A stretch of 64,000 bases of DNA from Sycobia sp. Sy_11 (GCA_018907035.1 JACCIC010000037.1:1791501-1855500); one strand, 5' to 3'. Numbered from the stretch's first letter, positions 12,961-24,720 are shown. Made by a program: numbers and translations. The notes: generated from the letters alone by a model not told the origin.

Positions 12961-14097
12961 TATTATAACGGCAAAGCCGCGTAGAGCGCTCGCGCGCGTG
13001 TGCGAGTCTAATATACGCGTTTCGAGAGGAGCTTAATATAGTTGCCGACGCGCGCTCCCGCGCGCTAAACTAACTTCTAGATACATATATTATTATGCAT
13101 CGCGCAGTTACAAACCGCTAATCGTTAATTCTTCTACCGACGCACGTGCGTTTCCGCGAACGCGTTTTCCCATAATGTCGTCTGAGCTCGAGTGATACGA
13201 TCGTCGTTCGCTGTACAAAGTGCGCGCGCGGGTTTGCGAGCTCTCGGTACTTTCGGCGCCTCCGGCACTTGTTTGCTTTGTCTTCTGGGTTTAGATATAT
13301 ATAACTTGTGTACTGCTTGACGTTTTCAATTTTATGTAAAATCTATCGTTACGCTAGTTTAGTTGACGATCGCTGCTAAGTTTATTCCGATGCTACGCTT
13401 AACTGAGGGACGTAATAAGAGAATAAGCGAAGTGAATAATAGAAAAATCTATAGATTAATTGTTGCGTAATTGTTGAATACCGTTAAAAAATTCGATTGT
13501 ACGAGAAAATTTGCCAAAAGTTATTCTGAACAAGATAATAAATTCAATAATAGAAAAATTTTTGCTATAGAAGTCAATCTGAAGTAAATTTGAATTCTGA
13601 TTTTTCCAAAATAAGATTTCCACTCTAATTTTTCTAAAATACAATATTAACTGAAAATTTCCAATAACTCTCGAATACTCATTCGAGCTCTACTGCATAC
13701 GATTTTCATTCAATTCATTACTTTTATTCTTATATAAAAATTGTAAAGAGGCTAAAATTGAGACGGTCTTCATAATTTAATAAAAACTCTTCAATTACTT
13801 CAGAGTACGCATAATTGAAAGAATGAAAAATTCTTAACAATTTATTTAAAAAAAATAATTAAAAAAAAGAACGATTCTACAGCTTCTGTTTTTTGTACCG
13901 AAATAAATTTGGATTTATTTTTTTCACGAAAATGATTGAATTTATGTTTACGTAGCTCAAATGTATCCGGTTCGAATCGACGAGAAACCTTTTGCAAAGT
14001 CGATTACGAATGAATGGTAATATTATATGTTAGTTCGGAAAACTATTTTAAACCTTTGTTTTTTTTGAAAGAAAAATATCTACCCCTTTTATTTTCT

Positions 14098-14100
<3 letters not shown>
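12960..14100. other. CpG-rich patch followed by AT-rich DNA
   Basis: Bases 12960-13290 are rich in CG and GCGC runs. From 13290 to 14100 the DNA is AT-rich with stops in every frame. A tRNA B-box-like GGTTCGAATCG occurs at 13969 but no tRNA can be folded around it. Confidence 0.5.

Positions 14101-14146
<46 letters not shown>
14101..14146. repeat. (TA)n microsatellite
   Basis: Pure TA tract of 46 bp at the boundary between AT-rich DNA on the left and GC-richer DNA on the right. Confidence 0.95.
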
Positions 14147-14148
<2 letters not shown>

Positions 14149-14582
14149 CTTATATATAAGAGACTTTTTACATCTTCCATCATATGAAACTCCGTCATAT
14201 TTTCTCCGCAAAAATGCACGCGCTGGCGCTAGCGTTTCCCGCACTTCGCCTCTCCGACTCGCAAAGTTGGTTTAAGGAACACTCGAATTTCGTTAGCTCC
14301 GCGCACTCGTCTTATATACGATTCGATCTCACAGTCTCTCTCGCTCGATCCTTCTTTTCTCTTGCATCGAGAGCCACGAGGCGCGGGCGTTGACGACAAA
14401 ACGTATGATTGCTTTATAAAGTGGAGGAGGAAGAGCAGGAGGAAGAGACGACTCTCATGCATTCATGCATGCATGTGCCATATATTATACGTCGTATGTG
14501 TACTCGTAGAGGGGTGCACGTGCGTGCACATCTACAGTCAAAACAAGCACACAAGGAGAATAGGAAAGAGAGATAAGGCCAG

Positions 14583-14588
<6 letters not shown>

Positions 14589-14624
<36 letters not shown>
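14589..14624. repeat. (GA)n microsatellite
   Basis: Pure AG tract of 36 bp. A short CT tract lies about 130 bp to its right on the same strand, so the two could pair in a transcript. Confidence 0.95.
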
Positions 14625-14628
<4 letters not shown>

Positions 14629-14846
14629 AGGAAGGGTGAAAGGTAGAGGGAGAGGTAGATGGTGGGTGGGGAGTGGATTGAAGACTCTCCGAAAAACTCC
14701 CGGAAAAAGATTACAGACGCGTGCGGAGGCGCGCATCTTCTCTTGGAAAATCTCTTTCTCTCTCTCTCTCTCCCTCCGTCAGGCGGAAAAGTTATCAGGC
14801 ATAATAAATTCCTCGCAGAAAAGCTCTCTTTGTCGCGTGGAGGTGG

Positions 14847-15413
14847 ATGGGGTTGGATGAGGGGGCGGCTAGCCTAAAGCTCCGATCGAAGCAGAGAGGA
14901 GCAGAGAGACAAGAAGAAGCTCGCGGGATATACGAACTATCCATCGTTCGGCCGGAACTTTGGGCATGTATTAAGGGCGGAATTACGTCGTTTGAATATA
15001 CAGTCCGCCGCCCGAGGTTTAGCCTAAAGACAGCCGATGATCGCGGACGCGCGCGCGCGGGTCCACGCGCTTATGCTTGTGTATATAATGTATTCCCGAC
15101 ACCGTTGCCGATATACATACATCTCTGCAAGTGTGTGCGTGTGTATATTTACACAAGCGCGCGCCAGTTAATGCGTGCACGCGTGCGTGTGCGTGTGCGT
15201 GTGTATCCTAGGAAGCGGAAGCGGCGAGACATGAAAAATGCATCCCGACAGCCCTCGGGGTACTTCGCCATTCAACTCGAGGCGCCGCGGCGCCACCGTC
15301 GTTGCCGCCGCAGTCGAGCGCGCGCGGTTACGCCCTGCCAACCTGCCAGGCACTTTTCAGATCAAAAGTTACCTTCTCCCCCCCCCCTCTCGCTCCGGGT
15401 CTCCCGCATATAA
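14847..15413 (+). CDS. Unrecognised 188-codon ORF, probably chance
   Basis: ATG-initiated frame of 188 codons. The first 75 residues are free of simple repeats and of ordinary amino-acid composition, including a stretch RGIYELSIVRPELWACIKGG. The middle runs through GT/GC alternation (RVRVRVRV) and the end is Pro/Ser/Arg-rich. No domain, signal peptide or transmembrane segment is recognisable. There is no clear Kozak context and no poly(A) signal close to the stop. GC-rich stop-poor composition explains such a length; several repeat-laden frames here are longer. Treat as a hypothesis only. Confidence 0.12.
   Translation: MGLDEGAASLKLRSKQRGAERQEEARGIYELSIVRPELWACIKGGITSFEYTVRRPRFSLKTADDRGRARAGPRAYACVYNVFPTPLPIYIHLCKCVRVYIYTSARQLMRARVRVRVRVYPRKRKRRDMKNASRQPSGYFAIQLEAPRRHRRCRRSRARAVTPCQPARHFSDQKLPSPPPLSLRVSRI
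15281..15294. repeat. Perfect 14-bp GC palindrome
   Basis: GGCGCCGCGGCGCC reads identically on both strands and contains two GGCGCC sites around a CG-rich centre. Confidence 0.9.
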
Positions 15414-15581
15414 CTTTCCACCGTCCGTTCGTCGGGAATCGCCGTCGTTCGTTCTTTCACCCCCTCCTTCGCCCTCACTCTTGCATCCTCCTCTTGCCTG
15501 GCGTTACTTCGCCGAGGAACTTGCGGGAGTTGGCCGTATTGGGCGTCGTGCTTCTTTATTAATAATTATACGCCGCGTTCG

Positions 15582-15584
<3 letters not shown>

Positions 15585-15628
<44 letters not shown>
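15585..15628. repeat. (TA)n microsatellite
   Basis: Pure TA tract of 44 bp at the transition from a GC-rich block to AT-rich DNA starting near 15650. Confidence 0.95.
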
Positions 15629-15629
<1 letters not shown>

Positions 15630-15649
15630 GCGACGAGATTGAATTCCTT

Positions 15650-17060
15650 GGGGTATTTTTTGAGCGAAAGGCTCGGGGTTATTTTCATTTTTCTTTTTCC
15701 TTTAACTTTCCCTAGCATAATAAAATATCATAATATAATATGAATAAAATAATAAAATTTTTGATAAACAAAGTGTTTGTGATCAAATTTGAAAAGTTTA
15801 GAAATGAAAGCGAGCGCACTGGAAGATTATATTTTTAGTAATTATAATAATATTTTATAAATTATTTTGATAAATATTCAATGTATACTATTTATGTTTG
15901 TTCATATTTATTCGTTATCAAAGCTCATATTTTTTAGGTGTAAATAGTGAGTTCTGCAAAAATTCAATTACTAGAATTCCTGACATTTATAAGAACAATA
16001 AATGCTACAGTCTTTAATATCTAATATGTACATTCTTATAGTATGCAATCCATCGCAACATGTTTTTATCCTGCTTCTTTACATCTCCTTTAAGAAGATA
16101 GTTCTATCAACTAAAAATCTGTATAGAAGATCGACTTAGAAATAACTATAAGTGTAGAAAAAGTAGACGGTTCCCGCTCGGATAAATCGGCATCGAGCGA
16201 GGCCAGCGAGATAATAAGTTAATCGCAGTTTCGCAGCACGACGCGTTTCAAAAAGCAATTAAGGAAATCGTCGTCGTTGCCGCAGCGCGCAAAAGTTGCC
16301 CCCGACTAGATACCCAGGGGTTGAGAGAGAATAAGGGGGTAGACGAGATTACTACGAGGCTGTGCGTACGGCAGTCGTCCTATACCGTAGCGTCGAAGAG
16401 GTCCTTATCGCGCTATACCTCCTCGGGATTCTTCTCCCGCGCGAGGAAGAGTTTAAAGCAACCGTCCGCCGATGCGGCAGTCGCGAGTAGATTTAAATCG
16501 GCTCGCCCTCGTGAGATTCTCGAGATCTTGGCTTTGCCGAGGATAATTGCGTTTCGATGGACGCGGCTAGAGAAGTCACGGGACGGATAAGTTTTACATA
16601 CATACGTATGCAATCGAAGGGCCTGATTACTCGTCGAGATTGCAACGTTGGCAACTTGTAAAAGGATGTTTTTTAATTAGAGTATTGATTAACATTATTA
16701 CAGATAATCCACTATTGCACAATTAACTGCGATAAGAATAAATCCAAGTCAATTGCATTATATTTGTATATTTTATAGAATATTTAGTTTAATTGAGAAG
16801 TGAAAATTTATACACCTGGGTAAAATGTAATAGAAAATTCAATTGATAAAAAAAAGTTATGTTGATATCGCTTGATTAAGAGATTCAAATAGGCGTGATA
16901 TTTTAATGTTCTTTGACAATCTAAATATGAAAAAAAAAATGGATTGTACGTACATTAATTGTATGTGATGTGCCCCAATAACAAAATTCACGGATTACGA
17001 TATATAAAAATTCACCCTCAGATCGCATAAAGCGTGAAATAAAATGTCGCATTCTCCCCG
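15650..17060. other. AT-rich DNA with one GC-richer island
   Basis: AT-rich at 15650-16140 and 16640-17060, with a CpG-rich island at 16160-16600. No gene, RNA or mobile element was recognised. Confidence 0.55.
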
Positions 17061-17073
17061 CATCCGCTTATAA

Positions 17074-17081
17074 TATATAAA
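17074..17081 (+). promoter_or_regulatory. TATA-box-like motif at the edge of a CpG-rich block
   Basis: TATATAAA lies where AT-rich DNA gives way to very GC/CpG-rich DNA (17100-17660). No arthropod initiator (TCAGT-like) is visible about 30 bp downstream. In a genome full of TATA arrays this motif alone is weak. Confidence 0.12.
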
Positions 17082-17099
17082 CGCACCACCCCCTCCTGA

Positions 17100-18400
17100 G
17101 CTTGCGAGCCTCGCCGCTCGGACAGCAGTTGAGCCTAGGTTGACTCATCCCTCATCCCGCCTCTTTGCACCCCACAGAACGCGCGCTGTACGCCCGTACG
17201 CGAGGGCGCGGAGGAGTCAGACGCGCCCGTACATATCGCAGGGGAGCGGAGTGGTGGAAGTCTGCCGTTCCCCGCGAAGTTACGACTCTCCTGCCCCTCC
17301 GTCGTATCGCGCGCCTTCCCGCTCTCTCTTCGCCAAGCAGAACCCTGGCGGGGGACGGGGCAGTAAAAAGGCGCGGGGTCGGGGGCCTCGGCGCGCTTCC
17401 TGGAAACCCTCGTCGGGGGGGGGGTGACTCAGCGCTCGCTTCCGGGGGAGGAGGCGCGAGGCCCGATCGATTCCCGCTCGGCGGTGCCGCCGTACGATTA
17501 TTGCTAATTGGGCAAATTGCGCGCCTGGCTGAGTCACGCGCGGTAGTTGGACAACGACGCGACGGTATAGTTCATCCATCGGGCCCGCGACTTATTTGCG
17601 AGACGCTCGTTCGTACGATGCGCGGGGCTCGGCTCGGTTTTTGCGCGCTCTCGTACATATATACAATGGCCAGTGGAGCTTCGAGAGGTAATGAAGTCAT
17701 TGACGAGAGTTCGTCGACTCGTTTGTACGCTTCGAACGCGGATCTTCGCCTCGAGAGAGGAGAGTTTATTAGTACGCCCGCGTCGTGTCGCTGGTGAATA
17801 AAAACGGTGTCAAGCAGTGCGTCTATTTTCAAACTATGTTCATAATTTGTGTACTTTATAATCGAAAGCCTCCCGTTGAAATTCGTACTACTATATGCAA
17901 AAAAAGCAATTTAAATTTATTCGCTAAGTGAAGCGGCTTGTACTCAAGCTAATGCAAAATATTTTGCTTTTTTTCACCTTCAATATACTGCTAACTTTTT
18001 AGCAGTGCCCTTCGAAATATATGTCATATATAACTTCGTGCGGATATCTTTGAACATCATGGATCCACGTGTAAATTATATAATCAATGCGATGTGAGGT
18101 AACAACTAAAACTGCCATACATTCAAAGATCAAGTTACGCTACGCAAAAGCACACGATTATTTTCTTAAGGAAAAAAAAATTAAGTGAAACGTGTACTTG
18201 GCTATACGCAATCATTCAAAGCGACTAAAAGCAAGAAAATGAAAGGGGGGAAACAAAACAAGAAAAGTATACCTACGCGACTATCCACTTTCAAGCACAA
18301 TTCGTGTCTCTCCTTTCTCCTGCTAAACAAGTCGAATCCAATCATCCGGTACGACGCGCTCCGCCACCGCCGCCGCTATTGAGGGTATTTTAAAATACCG
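17100..18400. other. CpG-rich block, then mixed DNA
   Basis: Apart from the short ORF noted separately, 17100-17660 is GC- and CpG-rich with a G-run near 17413, and 17820-18180 is AT-rich. No recognisable gene. Confidence 0.5.
17666..17797 (+). CDS. Short ORF with good start context (43 aa), unrecognised
   Basis: ATG at 17666 lies in ACA-ATG-G, a favourable Kozak-type context, and opens a 43-codon frame beginning MASGASRGNEVIDESSSTRL and ending at TGA. The stop is followed at once by AATAAA, which could be a poly(A) signal. The frame stays open upstream through repeat-free GC-rich DNA to about 17165, but only from a non-ATG codon. No domain or signal peptide is visible. It could be a micropeptide, part of an exon, or chance. 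Confidence 0.12.
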   Translation: MASGASRGNEVIDESSSTRLYASNADLRLERGEFISTPASCRW

Positions 18401-18427
18401 CAGAGTGTCACTCTATGTCTTTTCCTT

Positions 18428-18476
18428 TCTCTCCCTCTCTCCCTCTCTCTCTCTATCTCTCTCTATCTCTCTTCCT
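18428..18476. repeat. Interrupted (CT)n tract
   Basis: CT repeats interrupted by TAT and CC. A complementary GA tract lies about 115 bp to the right on the same strand (18591). Confidence 0.85.
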
Positions 18477-18590
18477 CGTCGTGTCCCTTTTTCCTTTTTC
18501 GAGACTCGGTTCGGCAGTGCACCTATCGGCCACGCGTCTCGCTTAATACTCGGCCTACGGCGATGCCGAATATCCACATCCACAGAGAAA

Positions 18591-18597
18591 GAGAGAG

Positions 18598-18641
<44 letters not shown>
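18591..18641. repeat. (GA)n microsatellite
   Basis: GA tract with one AAGATA interruption. It forms an inverted pair with the CT tract at 18428. Confidence 0.93.
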
Positions 18642-18643
<2 letters not shown>

Positions 18644-18983
18644 TGAAAGAGAGGAAGAGGGAGGAAAAGTGGAAAATATAAGCCCACGCTCCATCCTCCC
18701 GCTCCACCGTGCCTGCCGGCCCCTCTACTTTCCCCCAAGACAGACTCAGCGGCGGGGAGCGGGGCTGTTTTTGAAATCGTTCCAAGTGACGATGCTGTAT
18801 CTCTACCTCTGCTCGCAGCTCTCGAGGCGTGCGGGGGTCGCCGAGAAACACGGGGAGGCGGGGGTGAAGGTGGACGGTTCTTCTTTATCGCCGTCACCGC
18901 CGACGCCGTGGAATGCCGAAATCCCACGCTCGTGCTCGGCTCTCAACTGTCTCAGACGAAAAAATTGTTTTCGCTCTCATCCC

Positions 18984-18986
<3 letters not shown>

Positions 18987-19029
<43 letters not shown>
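18987..19029. repeat. (CT)n microsatellite
   Basis: Pure CT tract of about 43 bp, 83 bp left of a TA array. Confidence 0.95.
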
Positions 19030-19033
<4 letters not shown>

Positions 19034-19109
19034 TTAGAATAATTTCCCCTCTCGACCGGGCAACCGTCAAAGGCGCGGCCTATTCATCTATTTTTCTCCC
19101 ATACTCTAC

Positions 19110-19111
<2 letters not shown>

Positions 19112-19160
<49 letters not shown>
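19112..19160. repeat. (AT)n microsatellite
   Basis: Pure AT tract of about 49 bp, followed by CATA repeats. Confidence 0.95.
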
Positions 19161-19166
<6 letters not shown>

Positions 19167-19283
19167 CATACATGCGCGTCCACTTTAATTATCCACCCGG
19201 TAATCTGAGTTAGTCGGAGACAAGGGATCGGTAGACGCGTAGGTATGGCGAGGGAGTTGAATAGAAAGAGAAGGCGATAAGAC

Positions 19284-19315
<32 letters not shown>
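19284..19315. repeat. (GA)n microsatellite
   Basis: GA tract with one GAAA interruption. CT (18987), TA (19112) and GA (19284) arrays lie within 330 bp. Confidence 0.92.
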
Positions 19316-19589
19316 CGTCCACAAGCTGTCCGTTAAATAGCACGTATTGCGAGGTGACTGCTGTGTTGTGGCTACGAGCGACGAACTAAAATGATTTAAC
19401 AACAACACGCGGTATTTCGAAACTGGGCCGCGGCTATTTTTGCTTTATAGACTCGAACGGGCGAAGAGGGGTAGGGGTGAACGTGTGTACAGGATTAGAT
19501 GCGTGAGCCATTTCGCGGTCTCCGAAATGTAGGAATTTAAGGGGGAGGAGGAGAGATCGAGTCATCGGTTCCTCGTTTTGGATATTTGG

Positions 19590-20800
19590 CCTGGAAAAAT
19601 ATTCGTATTACGTTTTGCAATAGGCTTTGCCTAAATATGTATAAAATCAAGAAAGGTAAATACAATTTAATATTCATTTGAACGAATAGCCGGCTTTTCA
19701 TTTTGAAATTTATAAGCTACCTAGAAACACATTTTATTATTATAAAAATTTCAAGAAAAGTCTACCAAAATTCCTTTGCCTTTTGTAAAACTATGTAAAT
19801 ATTCAGTCTGACATTTTTTTAATACCACATGCAACATATACACTGAGCGGCTTGGTTCAAAGATAATTTTCAAGATATTTTAATTAGTTTTATAACAAAA
19901 ATTATAACATGTGACTAAAACACTGGTATGTTGTATGAAAAACTTGAATTATTAGATGAAAACATTTTGCTAGAACTCATTTCAATAATTAAATAATGAA
20001 TGAAATTAATATTACGTAGATTTTACAAGAAATTCGAAGACAAAGTAAACACAATCCTTTTATAAGTGTGATTCTAACTTTCTAGGTACAATAATTTAAT
20101 TATACGATTTTTTTTATCCCAAGTTGGTCATTAAATCTATAGTTCGAAAAGCTTTTTGTTGACAAATCGCAAAATTATTAAAAACGTTGCTTATCTTTCA
20201 GCACTTAATGACGTTTTGAATTAAGAAAAAAATATTTCGGATCACCGCGATTCCTTTAAATTTATTAAACGGTTTATTCCTTCAAATTTATTAAACGGTA
20301 TTGTTATATACGGTTATCTGCTACTGGACTTATAATAACATCAGAAAACTTGAATTAAAAGTTTCTCGCATAAATTCATAATAACGTTAAGAGCTGCTGA
20401 AATCGGTTAATTCGAATGAAATGTATCAGGGAATCGCACAGAGATGCTGCTCGGCTTATATATAGTTTTCAATATTAAAAACTTATTTCCCGAGTCTTTC
20501 GGTCCCCCATCGCTCTTTAACTCGGCATCCAGAAAATATTTCCCGCCCGAGTTAACATAAGTGCAAAAACCGGTTTTAATTCATCGAAGGAGGTGTCCTG
20601 TGTATTGTACCGCCTAAAATAGAGCTAATTAAAACGGCACGGCGACGAGGCGTGTGTAAAAACACGACAGAGTAGGGGAGAGAGAGCAAACTAAATGACC
20701 CTCTCCTCTTCTCCTCGTTGATTAAAGGCAGTTGTTAGCCGCGTGAGGCGGGAGGAGGGGGGTGGACGAAGAGCCGAGGGAAAAAAGTTTACCGGTAGAA
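19590..20800. other. AT-rich block
   Basis: AT-rich DNA with stops in all frames up to about 20450, then mixed. A good acceptor-like TATCTTTCAG lies near 20202 on the plus strand with no donor nearby. The only repeat is the 26-bp duplication noted separately. Confidence 0.55.
20251..20299 (+). repeat. Tandem duplication, period 26 bp
   Basis: Two copies of a 23-bp segment differing at one base (TTCCTT[T/C]AAATTTATT then AAACGGT) start at 20251 and 20277. It is a simple two-copy tandem duplication. Confidence 0.85.
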
Positions 20801-21002
20801 AATGTATTCTAAGCCGAGACTCTTAAAATTTATGAACGGAGTCAATGCGATAAAGCGAACATTGCTGGGCAGAAAAAACTGTATTAACTACACAGTCGAG
20901 GTCTCCCGTTCGCTCTTACGGCGTACATCCACGCTAATATTTTATCGGCATCACCAAATTACGCATACATGCCTTATTCGATTAGAAAAAATTCGGTCTT
21001 AC

Positions 21003-21068
21003 CACGGTGTTAGGCTTGGTTGCGCCGGCGTGCTATCAAAAACCAGCGTATAAAAAATGTTTCTTTAC
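21003..21068 (-). other. Candidate 66-nt exon or recursive splice site (minus strand)
   Basis: On the minus strand a strong acceptor, a pyrimidine-rich run ending TTCTGTTTCAG, abuts GTAAAG at 21068. The intervening 66 nt end at a donor-like GTG then GTAAGA (21002-20997). All three frames of the 66 nt contain a stop, so an exon would be untranslated or frame-terminating. The acceptor joined directly to a GTAAA-type donor is the form of a zero-length recursive splice site, although GTAAAG lacks the preferred G at +5. Confidence 0.2.
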
Positions 21069-21403
21069 CTGAAACAGAAGAACGAAAATTGATCCTTATA
21101 ATTTTCGCATGCATACTAGACAACATATTTATATTCAATTTATATATTTGCAGTATTTATAAGCATTATATGTATTAAGCAAAGTTTGCACACACATACA
21201 CATACAGATATATATACACATATAATTTGCATATTTTAATTTTAATTCTGCGACACGTCGCCACGACGTGTACGAAAGGCATATTTACATTCAGCTAGGT
21301 CGCTAAGTTTGGCGCACAAAGACAAAAGGAGAAATTACTATTAAGACACGGAGACTAGCGAAGGTGGACGGGGTCGGGAAGGATCAAGAGAGATATCGCG
21401 TTC

Positions 21404-21408
<5 letters not shown>

Positions 21409-21481
<73 letters not shown>
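21409..21481. repeat. (TC)n microsatellite, 73 bp
   Basis: The longest uninterrupted dinucleotide tract in the window: about 36 TC units without a visible change. Both flanks are CpG-rich. Confidence 0.97.
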
Positions 21482-21485
<4 letters not shown>

Positions 21486-21889
21486 CTCTCTCCGCCGTCG
21501 ATTCGAGTCACGTAACGGAGGTCCTGTCGCATGAGCGCGCGACACCCAACTCGCGCGCTCGCGTGCCAATACCGTATAATTTAAATGGGATTGTAATAAT
21601 GCAACCGTACGAAATCCGTCTTAACAGTCTAATCACGTCCTGTCCTATCAATATCCCGTCACGGAGATACACACCCACGCCAGGGTAGAGGTGGAGGCGG
21701 ACAACAAGCCGCGACCACGAAGTGTCGAATTCCCTCTCCTGCTCCCCTCCACTCATTCGCGCCGGGCGCGACGAAACTGGATAAATCAAGAATCACTCCG
21801 AATTGCTAATGTGCCCGTTCTTCACACCTTCCACGCGGGATGTGAGGGGACCAAATTAATATTGCGGGTTGCTTGAATAGCGGAAAAAC

Positions 21890-21891
<2 letters not shown>

Positions 21892-21942
<51 letters not shown>
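21892..21942. repeat. (TA)n microsatellite
   Basis: Pure TA tract of about 51 bp. Confidence 0.95.
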
Positions 21943-21945
<3 letters not shown>

Positions 21946-23049
21946 AGGTGCGCAATTTGTACGGTTTGTTTGATCTTGATATTATCAACTGGACGTATTT
22001 TGTACAAAAATATAACTACATGTATAGGGTACAATTAATGCTATTGAAACTCGTTACGGAGCGAGATGAAATGTCGTGATTCAATATTTGCGTGTCTGTC
22101 CTATTCTTCATCGATGCTGAAGGCAGTCCCCCTCACTCCCACCTTGGCCAAAAAGGCCCGACTAAATTTTCGTTTCGCGGGCGTCTCATTCCGTAAATGG
22201 GGCGCGCGCACGTCTTTAACGTCTGGGGCTATAACCATTCGCTTTGACGGTCCTTCTCAAAAATCACCGGGTCGGGTCGATTTTTCACATAGAATCGCAT
22301 TAATAAAGATCGGTGAAATAAAGCACGTGCTTCAGCTCTTGGCCGAGTTCGCGCATTCCTCCCTTGCTCCTCCCACGCCCCATTGCTAAAATCACCGACA
22401 GATATTCCATTCCATCCCTCGAGCTCGTAGAAAAGTCATCAAGGAGACAAGGAGAGGGTGGGGGGAGGGGTTGGGCGCCCTCTCTCGCAACATGAATAAA
22501 GCAGTGGGGAACGCGAGAGGTAAGCCGGTCATTCTCCCCCGATTCACCCTGAATAGCCTCCGTGAATTACCCAGGTGATGAGCTTCTGATTACAATAATA
22601 ATTCAAAGGCAAGGAGAAGATGTTGACGGGGGTCTAAGGAAAATAGAAAGATGGGGAAGGGACAGGAAAAGGAGCGGGAGGACAAGGAAGCTTCGTGGTG
22701 GTTGCGCCTGGAAAATTGGCGCGGCAACGACGACGACGCGGCAGAGAGACAGAGAGAGTGAGAGGGGGGGAGTCGGGGAGAGGATGTTCCTTGCATCGAT
22801 GATCCTGATCTTGGAGTCTACTCACGATTCTCATCTCGCAAGTTGGCGAACGAGCGGGAGGATTGCCAAATGCCGGCGCTCTCCTTTCTCCCTCTCTCTT
22901 CGTCTCTTCCTTACGCGAATCGCTCCGCTTCGTTTTCGTTCTCTCTCCCCCACAGCTTTCTTCCATCCCGGCTCCTTCTCTCCCTATCTTTCTCTCTTGC
23001 TACCTTTCGTCGTCCCTTTTCCTGGCCCTCTGACTAGTTCTCTTACTCT

Positions 23050-23087
23050 TTCTCTCTCTCTCTCTCTCTCTCCCTCTCTCCCTCTCT
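23050..23087. repeat. (CT)n microsatellite, interrupted
   Basis: CT tract with CCCT interruptions towards the right end. Confidence 0.88.
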
Positions 23088-23318
23088 GTCTCGGCCTCGC
23101 TCTCGCAATCGATTTCTCATTCGTCTTCGCACTGCGACGTTCCTGCAATATTGTTTGCGCTCGCTCTCGGAGCCCAGACACACGCCGAGGCCGCGCAAAG
23201 GCAGAAGGAACCCTGGCGGGGTGAGCAGGCGGTGGAGAAGGGAGGGGCGGCAGAGAGACCGAAAGCGTCTAAAGCACCGGCGGCGGCGTCGGCAATAACG
23301 CGCGCACATCCTTTTGCG

Positions 23319-23326
23319 TATATAAA
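23319..23326 (+). promoter_or_regulatory. TATA-box-like motif in GC-rich context
   Basis: TATATAAAGG is embedded in CpG-rich DNA, unlike the long TA arrays. No TCAGT-type initiator is visible about 30 bp downstream, so promoter function is only a possibility. Confidence 0.13.
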
Positions 23327-23670
23327 GGCGAACATGCGCGCCCGTCCTCGCTCTGCTCGCCCTTGTGTACGTGTTTGAGAGTGTACGCATACGGCTGTGT
23401 GTATGGGTGAAAAACAGCGAGGAGGAGAGTAATGCGCGGGTATATACGTATAGTCGAGTGTATAGTGAGAATTTTACGTCGGTACGAAACATAAAGTTTC
23501 GAGAGCGGCATGGCGACTACGCGCTTTTGTCAGTTGATCCTGATTGGCAGGACTAGCGATGTGGAATTGGAGGAAGGGAGGTATAACGTTGAAATCATTC
23601 GCCATTCGCTGAAGCTCCGAAAGTACGTCGTCCTCGTTCTCGCACCCAGTCCTCCTAGATACTAGACACA

Positions 23671-23672
<2 letters not shown>

Positions 23673-23716
<44 letters not shown>
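23673..23716. repeat. (TA)n microsatellite
   Basis: Pure TA tract of 44 bp followed by CATACATA. The next TA array of comparable length is more than 9 kb to the right. Confidence 0.95.
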
Positions 23717-23720
<4 letters not shown>

Positions 23721-23865
23721 CATATTGTGTATGAATATAAACTTGCCTATGCTGACTGGACAACCACTCATCCCACCTATTTACGAATCCGTAGTATATT
23801 CTCTCCAGCGCCGGTATTTATTATTATCACAATGCACTTTTATCTCGTCGTCACATTTCATGTGC

Positions 23866-23901
23866 TGTGTGTGTTTGTGTGTGTGTGTGCGTGTGCGCGC
23901 G
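23866..23901. repeat. (GT)n/(GC)n alternating tract
   Basis: GT repeats with a TTT interruption passing into GCGCGCGC, an alternating purine-pyrimidine tract. Confidence 0.85.
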
Positions 23902-24720
23902 CCAATAACGTAAAGCACATTACACTCTTGAGAATCGTGTGTGTGTATGTATATATTTTTTTCCACCATACATTCGGCTCACGACTCGCGTCTTTTTTCT
24001 CGACAGTTCACGGCCCGTATACGACTGGGCTGAATCTATTACGCTTCCGGCACCGAATCAAAGGCAGAACGACGTCAAGTCCGACACAAAGGCGCCAGCT
24101 GCGTGATTGTTTTGCGTCGGCGTCTCCCCTGTCGCAGTGATTGTCAAATAATTACTAATGAACGGGTTATAATAATAGATACATCTTACACTTTATTTCT
24201 GTTATTCTCTGTTTTTGGTATTTATAGAATAACATACCCTATACGTAATTCATGCATTAAATGTGTATTCTCACTTTTAGCTTAGCCTAGAATTTCGTTT
24301 GTATTCAAAGAGTAGTGGGGAAGCTCTTTTTCTTTTTAAAATTAAATATTAATTTTCTTTCATAATTTTATTTTTATTTGTAGCTTAAAGCGATGTAAAA
24401 ATTTTCAATTGCTTTAATTCTGCTTGTTCAAGTTTACGACTTCAAAGCAATAGGGCCGCGAATGTTTATTTCGGCGTCTAGTATTACACATTATGACCGC
24501 CGGCTCGCCGCCGCCACGGCGGCTTTTCCGGGGTATAGAGTCCTGTAATTCGCGTCATAAGGGACATTGGTTGACGAGATCGCGGCTAAGAACGATCGAA
24601 CTTCGTTACGCAATAAAGAGTGCGTTTTTCATGCTGAGTGGCATCCACAGATCTCACGTAGTACGGAAGTCTAACTGTATATTTGTGCGTTGTGTGAGTG
24701 TTTTTTAGTTTTACATCTAT

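Larger units (their letters stand above)
22080..24130. other. GC-rich block with pyrimidine tracts, no gene recognised
   Basis: Long frames (up to 220 codons) run through CT-rich DNA and read as Ser/Leu/Arg repeats. A plus-strand donor-like GAGAG then GTAAGC lies at 22519. CT, TA and GT arrays are listed separately. Confidence 0.5.

Noticed and set aside
13969..13979. tRNA B-box-like GGTTCGAATCG
   Set aside because: The only A-box-like sequence (TAGCTCAAATG) is about a dozen bases upstream, far too close, and no acceptor or anticodon stem can be formed.
17165..17797. Full 210-codon plus-strand frame
   Set aside because: The start is TTG and the first 150 codons are Arg/Gly/Ala-rich GC composition. 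Only the short ATG frame at its end is kept as a weak candidate.
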